Origin: Holothuria scabra
Taxonomy: Eukaryota; Echinodermata; Holothuroidea; Aspidochirotida; Holothuriidae
Direction of reading: 5' to 3'
DNA length: 64,000 bases
NCBI GenBank assembly: GCA_037179385.1
Contig: CM074190.1
Span: 9,139,784-9,203,783, forward strand
A program made the translations under genes and the position numbers. The notes under the pieces were generated by a model. That model saw nothing but the letters and a program-made list of their open reading frames with translations, was not told the DNA's origin and did not search any database. Shown one piece after another: positions 35,851 through 45,983 of the stretch (within the stretch, counting starts at the first letter, position 1; the number at the start of each line of letters is the position of its first letter).

Positions 35851-36792
35851 TTAAAAAATTTGCAAACTGCTCAAGATATCATCATTTGCACTTGATGAGT
35901 AGACAGCTGTCTTTGATGGTAAAGATGCAAAATGATAACGTAAAAGATCAAGTGCTTTTTTGGTTTGCTGATGATCTTCCACCTCCTTTTCTAGTTTGTC
36001 TTTTGCCTCTGTGAGACCATCATTCAGCTTCCTCAATTGCAGCTCATAATTTAAATTTAATGTTTCAATTTCTGCTTTTTCTTTTGCCCTTGTGTCTACC
36101 AAAACTTTGTTCATAGCCACCTCTAAATCTCTCCGTATAGTTTGCTCTTTTAGAAAATTTCTCCTTTCAATTGTTTTCTCTTTCTTCATTTTGCTATTTA
36201 TATCCTTAATGGCAAGCACTTCTTCTTGTAACGATTTATTTCTCATTTCTAGCAACTTCATTTCCTTTTTCAAAAGTTTGTTTTCTAAACGCAGATTGTG
36301 AAATGCCTTCTGAGACTTTTTAAACTTTTCATCTGTTTCATTAAAATCTGCCTGTTTGCACTTTAAAATTTCAGATACTTTCTTAATATCTGCCTTCACA
36401 GAATGCAGCTCGATTTTTAACTTCATGTTTTCCGTTCTACTTTTCAGAAAGACATCACGCAAAATTTCAATTTCTGTGGAATTCCACAATTCTGAATCAG
36501 TTCTGTTCACATTCTCATGATAAGATGTATCATGCTCTTTTTTGATTCCACTGAAAGTTTTCCTTGCCTCTCTGGTATCTTCAAGTGAGGCTCCAACCTG
36601 AGTACCCTTTTGTCTTGCATTCCATACTTCCTCATCATACTCCTTTTTGACTTTTTCATAAATAGCTTGGATTCTTGTATGAGGACTTTTATCCAATCCT
36701 TCTTCTTCTGTTTCTGCAGTGTTGTCAACTTCAGCCCTGGTCAGATGAAATGTTGGAGGAAAAAGATGTTGAGCCCAATGGTTTTCATCCAT
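35851..36792 (-). CDS. CCDC160: CCDC160-like coiled-coil protein
   Basis: Intact 313-residue protein. Its N-terminus (NHWAQHLFPPTF, then an acidic TAETEEE stretch) and C-terminus (KALDLLRYHFASL) correspond to the conserved ends of CCDC160, as recalled from the vertebrate family of about 325 residues. From about residue 110 to 295 it is a nearly continuous heptad-rich coiled coil (Leu/Lys/Glu). There is no signal peptide or membrane segment, so a cytosolic or cytoskeletal location is expected. The molecular function of the family is poorly known. The ATG is the first possible start because TAG lies directly 5' of it in frame. That TAG ends TTTCTCCATAG, a good splice acceptor, so the coding sequence is probably one exon behind a 5' UTR intron, as in vertebrates. 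Confidence 0.85.
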   Translation of the reverse strand: MDENHWAQHLFPPTFHLTRAEVDNTAETEEEGLDKSPHTRIQAIYEKVKKEYDEEVWNARQKGTQVGASLEDTREARKTFSGIKKEHDTSYHENVNRTDSELWNSTEIEILRDVFLKSRTENMKLKIELHSVKADIKKVSEILKCKQADFNETDEKFKKSQKAFHNLRLENKLLKKEMKLLEMRNKSLQEEVLAIKDINSKMKKEKTIERRNFLKEQTIRRDLEVAMNKVLVDTRAKEKAEIETLNLNYELQLRKLNDGLTEAKDKLEKEVEDHQQTKKALDLLRYHFASLPSKTAVYSSSANDDILSSLQIF

Positions 36793-38640
36793 CTATGGAG
36801 AAAATTGAGGAAACTTGCTGTAAGACATTCACACTGGGAATACTGCTTTTAAAATAGTTAGCAAGTTTTACTTTCCATACAAACTTACAGTAGGAAGTTT
36901 TCAACAGAAATAAAAATGTGGCAAAATGATGTACCATTTCGCTGCTGATATCTTGTTTACACTGTTTGTATTGTTACACTTTGAATAACAGGTAGAAATA
37001 TCACCCAATCAATATGTTACAGATCCTCAAATAACTTCAATATATACTGTACTCTAAGGGGTACAGTTTTTCATCACAAGATAAATACCATTCCCATCTT
37101 ACTGTACCTGTGGACACATTTTGTGCACTAACTAATTTTACTGTAAATATGCTTTAATATTCTTCTCAAGATAATTACTGGGCAAATACCTGCTTACAGA
37201 ACCTTCAGTTGTGGCCAGACTAGGCAAGCTTATCTTACAGTTACAACACATCATGCTTGATTTTATAGCAGATGTATGCAGCCAAACCTCTTGAGGTCTG
37301 AAATTTTGACCCAAAAATGTAAACATTTCCAGTAAGTAGGTGTCTAAGCCAAGCAAATAAGGGCAGTGTGCAAAGAAAGGTAACCTTCCTTGACAACTGA
37401 AGAGTTTTGTTACTAAGATTTGCAAAAGTAACTTACCAACACAGTACTTAGGAACTATCACTTTTTTCACATCAAAAAGGATACAGTTACTTTATCTGCC
37501 CTTAACTCAGAGACTCAATTCATGTGACTGTGTGTATTGAGATAAATAACTCGACCATGAGTAACCATGATTAAACTGTTCTTTAATAATGGACACTAGA
37601 AAAAATAAAAAATATTAAAAGGGTTGCATCATTTGAATATTAAAAAGTTTGGATTAACAAATTTATATTCCTGAGCAACAAACAACAAAATTTCTGTCTG
37701 AAAGAAACTCATTTTTTGAAAAGAGGGCTATTATAGTGGTGTTTGATAAATCTACACTTACCATTTCATGTCCACAAATACTGGTTTAAGAATGACATTT
37801 TGTAAAACAAGTGAGATGCTTCCCTCTTAATTATTGCTATTTTCTATTGTTTCAATAGAGTTACAGTAGCTGCAAATACAAACATTTGAATTGTGAATAG
37901 ACATGATTACAAATGGATGGGATGTTAACAACTTAACAGACTATGGAGATTTTCTGTGAACACTGGAGATTATACTGCAAGTTTAATAAGCAATCAAAGC
38001 AAGTGGCACAATTTATATTGTGACTTACGATATTTAGAGGATCCCTGTAATGTTGGCTATAAACTAGCCTAGTGGAACTGGGAAACAAGAGCCCAAGGGC
38101 ACTATGGTTCCTTGCATTAAAGATGATATTGTATTAAGGTAGTCCCAAGGTAAGGCATAATTTGCACCTTTAACCCCAATGACTTTTGGCCATCACCCAA
38201 AAAAAGCAAAAATAAGGAAAAGCCCACAATTCTGCTACTAAAGGCAGCCCGATACTGATTTATTACCACCAATTTCTTCTTCACAATTTGGCTAGAAGAC
38301 CAAGAAACAAACATACAGTAGCTCTGTAGAATCTAATAAATGACTTTCAACTTGACCTTTTAACCTAAAGAGGGTGTTAGAAACAGCATTGTAGTCCCTA
38401 GGGTAAAAGCAGAGGTAAAGAAGAGAAACTGCTTTCATATTTTACTATTGAAATTGGAATCTTAGCTTGCACTGTGAATAACTTTATTCAATACTGTATG
38501 TGAGGAAAAGGTTGTTTTTAATAATAATTGCATTACTGTCCTGATTGTTAACTAAACTGCTTTTAGACTGAGAGGGGGTTATAATTCTTCTTTTCTTTTA
38601 TACATTGCATTTGTCTAAAGGCATTAAACTTCAGCTGGAC
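36793..38640. other. upstream flank/probable 5' UTR intron of the CCDC160-like gene
   Basis: The acceptor at 36793-36794 implies an upstream non-coding exon on the minus strand, not located. No other exon recognised. The 110-codon minus frame at 37138-37470 has no family or splice support. Confidence 0.5.
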
Positions 38641-38924
38641 TTTTAAACCAATTGAACAAAGACCCAAAGAGTCTTCACATGCACTTTACTTAGACGAACA
38701 CAACTTTCCATTATTTCCACTATGTTACTTGGTTATTGAGTAATTGCACCGCATACCTGGCATTGCAATAGGCCTACATATGACCTACATGTACACACTA
38801 GCCTGTCATTTAAATGTCAGTAACTCAAGTAACGAACATTGCAGGAGGGTAGTGTAATAGCCTTTTTGGTTCGTCTGATCAAGACAAATCTTGACGTCAC
38901 AAAAAAGTCACAAAAAAGTCACAA

Positions 38925-38958
38925 AGGTCAAGAGGTCAAATGAGGTCAAGTAAGGTCA
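38925..38958 (+). promoter_or_regulatory. cluster of four AGGTCA nuclear-receptor half-sites
   Basis: AGGTCA at 38925, 38933, 38943 and 38953, all in the same orientation, with spacers of 2, 4 and 4 nt (DR2, DR4, DR4). A perfect DR1 (AGGTCA-A-AGGTCA on the minus strand) lies at 39200-39212. The motif match is seen directly. Binding by a receptor is inference, and the sites lie in repeat DNA. Confidence 0.4.
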
Positions 38959-39329
38959 AGGGGGGTCATCACGTGCATTTCACTTAGACGAACACAAATC
39001 TCCATTACACCACCCCTCTAAAATGTTTCAATGGCAAGATATCAATAAAACATTACTTTTTGACCTTTTGACCCTTTCCAATTATTTTGGTTAATGTACC
39101 AACATTTTCACCTCCTACCAATCTAACTTATCCTGAACAACGGATATTGAGTTACAGCTACTAACAGAAATTCAGTTTTTGGCCTCTGGTGATCACCAGT
39201 GACCTTTGACCTCCACCAAAAACGATAGGGCACATCTACTCCACAACATCTACATACATACCAAGTGTGAAAAAAATTGATCACTCGGTTATTGAGTTAT
39301 CGCACCACATACCTCGCATTCCAATCCAT

Positions 39330-39330
<1 letters not shown>

Positions 39331-39371
<41 letters not shown>
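39331..39371 (+). repeat. CA microsatellite
   Basis: About 20 CA units with a CATACA interruption at each end. Confidence 0.9.
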
Positions 39372-39375
<4 letters not shown>

Positions 39376-39420
39376 TACGCCAAGGTGACTGCATAGGTTC
39401 CTTTGTTACACAAGGAACCA

Positions 39421-40639
39421 AAAAAGCTGAAATATTGTAAATGGAGCACATATTGTGATCTCCAGTGACCATAATTCACAAATTGTTGACTACAGTAATG
39501 GTGCAATTGTAACTAATATTGGTTGCGATGAAAAGCTACATAGAACGTGTTTGATTTGGTCTCGTTCACTGATGACCATGAATAATAGCTAAATATTTAG
39601 GCCACCATTAAGCCTCAGAATACTGTAATTCAGAAAATGACTGATGATTATAAACAATAACTTAATATTTAGGCTTTCATTAAGAATAATAAAAGAGATG
39701 TGATTATAACTGGTGTTCTACTGTACACAAAAATATCGATTAATTCAGTATACAACTATAAAGAGCCTGAGGATTACTTGGGAATGGGAATGGGATATAC
39801 AATTAAAAGAAATGAATGATACTCAATGACATTGGCAAAGTTACGGGGAGGGGGGGCGGCACAAAGTGATTGCCCCCTGGCTCTTAAAAGGAAAAGATTG
39901 GCAAATTTGCCATTGTGTGACATCAGTCAACTACTGTACAGTGTGGTTTTCTCAACCCCAATTTTCTTTAGCTGCTTGCAGTCGTGTTGCGTCATAAATC
40001 AGTTTGCTGGATTTTTTTGAACTCTGGAAATGACAAAATCACCAAATCATACGTCGGCAACTACAATGCTATTTCCATGAATTTTCTATCATTTAATTCC
40101 AAATTTTCCCTAATACTATACAGGTGAAAGCTCTTGAGTCTTGACCGTTAAACTGTCATTGTACAGCCTCAATTTGTAGGTCTTTGATACTGTAACACTG
40201 TGTAGTACATAACAACCATCTTTGGTAGCTGTGCAATCTCAGACTTGCCAATAAGAAATACAGATTCTTCAGTTATCCCGAACTTTTCAAATTTTCTTAT
40301 ATAGAAAACCTGAAATCCATAATTTTCTCCAATACAAGCTCCACCTTTACTCAAAGCTTTGCTGAATAATGGCAGAAATTTAGGCACGCTTTGGGCACCG
40401 CAAGTCATGTTCCGAGAGAAATGGCATTCAGAAATAAATAAAAATTCAGAATATTTGGGCGCTAGTCCCTCTGACTGAAAAGGTCTAGCTACGCCGCTGC
40501 TCGATGATGTTCTTTTCACTTGATTCAGAAACTTAGTCCCCCTTTTAAGGCAATCAGACAAGTTTGACTTTTCTATATTTTTGACGATAGGTCTTTCTAC
40601 CTTCTTATGAAATACACATATATGTCAATTGCTGTGATA
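39421..40639. other. non-coding, no gene recognised
   Basis: A short G-rich patch is at 39845-39857. A phrase GGTCTAGCTACGCCGCTGCT near 40483 is the reverse-strand form of the TGGCGTAGC repeat end. The 130-codon minus frame at 40169-40561 crosses it and is not supported. Confidence 0.5.
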
Positions 40640-40810
40640 TCATGTTAGACCTCACTGGGATAAGCACATAGACAGCATCACTCTGTAGGAAACAAATACC
40701 TTAAATTTTCTCCGCCAAAATGCTAACATCAGACACTCTCAGGTAAAATAGCAAGTGTGTAAGTCTCTTGTTAGACCTATTGTCGAATATAGCACTTAGT
40801 AATGAATACT
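40640..40810 (+). pseudogene. LINE reverse-transcriptase C-terminal fragment, decayed
   Basis: Plus-strand pieces read HWDKHIDSI and KSLVRPIVEYST, both typical of the region after the polymerase domain in CR1/jockey-type LINEs, with stops between them. It lies upstream of, and out of order with, the next LINE, so it is a separate older copy. Confidence 0.55.
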
Positions 40811-40924
40811 TTGCCAGACAGCCCGATAATTTTTCTGTTGAAGAAAACAGTGTTTTCATCCAGTCTGGCATTGAAGGTACTGTATATTAAGTAAGCTGGT
40901 TCCCCAAAAACCAGTAAAAGCAGA

Positions 40925-42840
40925 TTTCATTTACTGTGGATCACTAGGGATGTCAAAGCCCTCATGAACAGCGGGACAAACTCTATGTCCAGGCAGTTAG
41001 ATCCAAATCCCCTTACACTGGCTGAAATTTAAATCTGCTAGAACTACTGCTAAACAGGCTATTAGAGACAGCCATAGCTTTTATGTCTCTGATATTGTTG
41101 GAGAGGGTCTAACAGACAATCCGAAGGTTTTCTGGTCTTATGGCTCTCCGTAAGGAGCATGTTGGTATACCTACTCTTAGTACCAATTCTGGCATTCCAG
41201 CTGCTTCTGACCTTGCTAAAGCTAATGCTTTGAATGACCAGTTCTGCTCTGTCTTTACCCATGAGGATACTAATAACTTACCCCCTAGCAATAACGGCTT
41301 CCCTGATATGCCAGATATCGGCTTCAGTGTTGAGGGTATTATCAAACAGTTCAAAAATATTAATCCCAACAAAGCTTGTGGTCCTGATCACATGCCTGCT
41401 AGGTTACTCAAAGAATCAGCTGTGGAATGTGGTGATATGTTCCATCATTTATTTACCCAGTCCTATCAGTGTGGTACGCTGCCAACTTCATGGAAAGGTG
41501 CAATTATATGCCCTGTATTCAAAAAGGGTGATAAGTCCTTGCCTGTCAACTATAGGCCTGTCTCCTTGACTGCAATCCCTTGTAAGATCATGGAACATTT
41601 TGTTGTCTCTAGGATGTGGGCTCATTTGAATCACCACCATATCATAACCACTAAGCAGCATGGCTTTAGAAATGGCATGTACTGTGAAACACAGCTGACT
41701 GAAGCTAAGAATGATTGGACTAGCACTTTAAACAAAGGAAAAGGCCAGATTGATGTTATTTTTCTAGATTTTAGCAAGGCATTTGATGTTGTCCCCCACC
41801 AACCCCTCCTCCTTAAATTACGTAATTTTACTGGATTACTGGGAAACCAATGCTTGGATTAATGCATTTCTTACAGGCAGATCTCAAGAAGTTGTTGTCA
41901 ATGCGACTCACTCTGCCCTCAGGCCAGTCAGGTCAGGAGTGCCCCAAGGCACTGTTCTGTCACCAACCACTCTTGTTCCTCATCTACATCAATGATATTG
42001 AAAAAAATCTCTCCAGCTCTATCCTTCTCTTCACTAATGATAGTGCACTTTACAGGCCCATTTCATCCTTGAAGGATGCAGTATTACTCCAGGAAGACCT
42101 GTTTAAGTTACAAAATTGGGCTATCACTTGGCAAGTGGCCTTCAATGTTTCCAAGTGTAAAGTACTGCATATAACTTATCGTAAAACTTGCAGATGTAAT
42201 TTTATCTACAGAATGTACCACCAAAATGCCTTTTCCACGACTCCTACTTCCCCTGATTTGCTTGCTCTTGCACAAAGTAATATTAGTATACCCATGGCTG
42301 CTTCTGAATTTTGTGACCTGGAAGAAGTTACTTCAGATAGGTATCTTGGTGTCATTCTCGACAACAAACTGAATTTCAATAAACACATTGATGAAATCAC
42401 AAACAAGGCCACTAAGCTTTTAAATTTGTGTCGCTGTAATCTGCACATGTGTTCTAGTGATATCAAAACTACAGCTTACTTTGCTATTATCTGTCCTCAT
42501 CTTGATTATGGTTCCACGTGTTGGAATCTTTACACTGAATTGAATATAGATAACACTGAAGCAGTTCAGAGACATGCAGCACGGTTTGTTCTTAATAACT
42601 ATGATTATAGCTCAAGTGCAGATCTTTTAACAAAAATCTCCCAGCCTCTTAAATGGAAATCCTTGCAGCACCGTAGGGCCTTGGGTGATCTTTGTAGGTT
42701 TTACAAAATTACAAACAACCTTGTGAACATTCCATTCCCACCTATTATCACCCCTTCCATCAGGCATGCTAACTGTTATAATCATGTTCAGGCCCTGCAC
42801 TCTGAGGCATTCAAATAATTCTTTGTTAGGAGTACTCGCC
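40925..42840 (+). pseudogene. LINE 1: degenerate non-LTR retrotransposon ORF2 (reverse transcriptase)
   Basis: Pieces in order: linker WITRDVKALMNS (40937), then NPNKACGPDHMPARLLKE, NYRPVSLTAIPCKIMEH, IDVIFLDFSKAFDVVPH (motif A, catalytic Asp kept), SGVPQGTVLSP (motif B) and LFTNDSALY (motif C). The reading frame shifts near 41140, 41830 and 41980. The expected F-A-D-D of motif C reads F-T-N-D, so the polymerase would be dead. The endonuclease domain is missing. The C-terminal region stops at FFVRSTRL, directly before the pentamer array at 42846, showing that the copy was cut by the neighbouring LINE rather than ending naturally. Confidence 0.9.
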
Positions 42841-42845
42841 TTTAA

Positions 42846-43020
42846 CATAACATAACATAACATAACATAACATAACATAACATAACATAACATAACATAA
42901 CATAACATAACATAACATAACATAACATAACATAACATAACATAACATAACATAACATAACATAACATAACATAACATAACATAACATAACATAACATAA
43001 CATAACATAACATAACATAA
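42846..43020 (-). repeat. perfect pentamer array, (TTATG)35 on the minus strand
   Basis: 35 uninterrupted copies of CATAA on the plus strand, 175 bp, with no mismatch. It lies at the 3' end of the minus-strand LINE and fits the habit of CR1-like LINEs to end in a short tandem repeat instead of poly(A). Open frames across it (MLCYVMLCYV...) are artefacts. Confidence 0.95.
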
Positions 43021-43122
43021 CAGGTTGAAGGGCAAAGGAGGGCCAAGGCCCCATAAGGTGTCCTGAAGTCCAAGCCCTAATCAAAAGTCAAACCACCAAA
43101 GCTTGACAACAGCCCCAAACAT

Positions 43123-45950
43123 TCAGATTCTACCACAGCCATGGAAAAGCCTGTCAATGTTAACCTTAAAGCAGTGAACTGAGGGGGAGTTAACTACCCA
43201 ATCTGGTAGACAATTCCACTCGTTGACAACTCTATGGGAGAAACTAAACTTCCTAATGTCAAGCCTTGCAAAAGGCTTTTCAAGCTTTTTACAATGCCCA
43301 TGCACCCGAGAATTACTTTGAACCCTTAAATAACTACAAGTCAGAAGGGGATTCCTTTCACAAAGGAACTTGAAAACCTGGAGCATGTCTCCCCTAATCT
43401 TTCTCAGCTCCAAGGTGGTAAGCCCAAGGTGTTTAAGCCTAGCATTATAAGGCAAATTTCTCACCCCAGGAATGAGGCAAGTGGCTCTCCTCTGAACCTG
43501 CTCTAAAAGAAACTTGTCCTTTTCAGAGAAGGGACTCCAAGCTTGAGCTGCATAGTCAAGATGGGGTCTTACCAACTGCTTGTACAAATTAAGTACAATA
43601 TCCTTACTAAAATTAATGAAATTCCTCTTGATCAATCCAAGCACTCTATTAGCCTTTACAGCAGTGGCTGCACACTGTCTTGATGACTTTAAATCCCCAG
43701 TAATTACAACACCCAAATCTTTCTCAGAGGTGACATTACTTAAAACACAACCATTCATGTTATAATCATAGCTAAAACTTTTGGGACCAAAATGAAGGAC
43801 CTTACACTTATCTGCATTTACATTTGCCAGGTCTGAGACCAAGAAAATACATGTAACCTATCCAGATCTTTCTGCAGCAGTAAGGCATCATCCAAAATGC
43901 TAATCTTCCTATAGAGCTTAGTTTCATCTGCAAACTAACTTATACGAGATGTAAGAGAACTATCAATATCATTGATGAAAATTAAGAAAAGAAGTGGGCC
44001 AAGGACAGAACCCTTCGGTACTCCACTTGTGACTTCTTTCCAAGTTATCATTGACAGCGACTCTCTGAGATCTACCATGAAGCCACAAATTTATCCAATC
44101 AGCACAATTGCCCTGAACCCCTAACCTATGCAGTTTAACCATTAGCCTACCTAATGGAACTTTATCAAAAGCCTTTGAAAAGTCAAGGTAAATGACATCA
44201 ATGCCATACCCAGAATCAAGAGATGAAGAGACATCTTCAAGAAAGCTCAGTAAGTTAGTAACACAAGATCTGCTTGGCAGGAAACCATGCTGTGACAGAT
44301 TAAGTAACTCATTATCTAAAAGATACTTAAGTAAACTATCCTTAATCAAAGATTCCATAACTTTGCACACAACACTGGTTAAACTGACAGGCCTGTAATT
44401 GCAAGGATTACTTCGATCCCCCTTCTTAAAAATTGGAGTAACATTTGCTACCCGCCAGTCAGTAGGAACAAAACTTGAATCCAGACACTTCTGAAAAATG
44501 ATGGAAAGAGGAACTGACAAAATCTCAGAGCATTCACGTAAAATGGCTGGGTGGACCCCATCTGGCCCAGGGGCCTTACTAGCTTTCAAACTCTTTAACT
44601 TTTTACAAACTTGTTCCTCTGAGAAAATGACATAACTGATTGAAGAAGAGACATCAGAACCCTTACAAGTCCCCAACAAAGATGATTCCTCAGTAAAAAC
44701 AGATACAAAATAGTCATTTAACAAATTAGCCATATCCTGATGGTCACTAACCAAAGTATTATCATCACCTTTGAGAGGCCCCACACCCTCCTTAAGCTTC
44801 TGCTTAGACCTCACATAGGCATGAAAAGTTTTGGGGTTTATCTTAACCTCCTTGGCCAACTGCTTTTCAAACCTAGTTTTAGTTCCATTTACCAAATTTT
44901 TAACTAAGAATTCCTGCTTCTTGTAAGCTGCTAAGTTTTCTGGACTTTTACTGGTCCTATAGTGATGCCAACACTTACGTTTCTTCCTAGTTGCTCTAAG
45001 AACTTCTCTAGAAATCCAAATTGGCCTATTTTTAACCCCAGCTTTCTTAAGTGGGATACACAACTTTGTTGTGTCAGAAACAACATCCTGGAAAATACTC
45101 CATGCCTCAGCAGGGCCCAAGTGAGACAAACGGGCCGCCCAATCTATGGTTAAAAGCTCCTTAGCACGAGTAAAGTTAGCCTTGCTGAAATCTAGAATTC
45201 TTTTGTCACTACTAGCATGATTGCTAAAACGATGTAACTCAAAACAAATAAGGTCCTGGTCACTGGACCCTATCATACCACCATTAGCTACATTTCTAAC
45301 CATGTTCTCATCTGTACTCCAAATCAAGGCACTTATCCTCACGAGTGGAAAACAGAACATGCTGGGTAAAGAAACCATCAGTCACAACCTCAAGAAAATC
45401 CCTCCCATGTAACCCACTAGTACAGGAATGCAAATCAATATCTGGAAAGTTAAAATCCCCAAACACAACAGCCTTTTTAGAAGAAATTTTCCTAAAAATC
45501 TGGAACAACCTCTGATTATTCTCAACGCAAGAATTTGGTGAATGGTAAACAATACCAACAAGCAAGGGGGTGCCATAATCATTGCTACAGCTAAGTTCAC
45601 ACCACAAGTAGTTAGAGAACCCACAGGAAAACTTGGTTGTGACTTGTGACTTCAACACAATTTAAACTATCCTTGACAAACAATAAAACCCCTCCACCCC
45701 TACCTCCGACAGTATCAATCCTGCCTTGCCTGAAAATTTTGTACCTGGGAACCTGAATTTTAGAGTTGCTTAACTCACTAGGGAGCCATGATTCGGTAAC
45801 TCCAACAATGTCTGGATTGTCAATGGAAATCAGTGCAAGAAATTCATCAAACTTGTTAAGAATGCTCCGTACATTAGCAAACACAACTTTGATCCCAGAA
45901 ACTGCCCTGTCAGTTGAGATATGGTTAAACCTCTGTGAGCTTGAATAGGA
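43123..45950 (-). pseudogene. LINE 2 ORF2: endonuclease plus reverse transcriptase, broken
   Basis: APE-type endonuclease pieces VVFANVRSILNKFDEF, DIVGVTESWLP and GDFNFPDID lead into the reverse transcriptase: KAPGPDGVHPAILRE, NYRPVSLTSVVCKVME, IDVIYLDFSKAFDKVPL (motif A), SGVPKGSVLGP (motif B) and FADETKL (motif C). The C-terminal part has VRPHLDYAAQAWSPFS. Breaks: frameshifts near 45615, 45340 and 44050, a TAG at 43937-43935 directly before motif C, and the second Asp of F-A-D-D read as Glu. The order and motifs are those of CR1-like LINEs. It is less decayed than LINE 1, as expected for the younger insertion. Confidence 0.9.
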
Positions 45951-45983
45951 CCCTCAACACAACCAACATCAGAGATACTCCTA

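Larger units (their letters stand above)
38640..39420 (+). repeat. composite repeat with AGGTCA direct repeats and a CA tract
   Basis: Contains two copies of ACTTAGACGAACACAA (near 38690 and 38983), two copies of a GGTTATTGAGT-AT-GCACC phrase (near 38732 and 39289), three tandem AGTCACAAA units, four AGGTCA direct repeats and a CA microsatellite. It ends in GCATAGGTTCCTTTGTT. The layout is that of a dispersed element, not a gene. Confidence 0.6.

Noticed and set aside
36092..36857. Plus-strand frames rich in Phe/Leu/Ser opposite the CCDC160-like gene
   Set aside because: Antisense shadows of a Lys/Glu-rich coiled coil.
42627..43084. Minus-strand frames of 69-148 codons made of Met-Leu-Cys-Tyr-Val repeats
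   Set aside because: They are translations of the perfect pentamer array and its flanks, not proteins.
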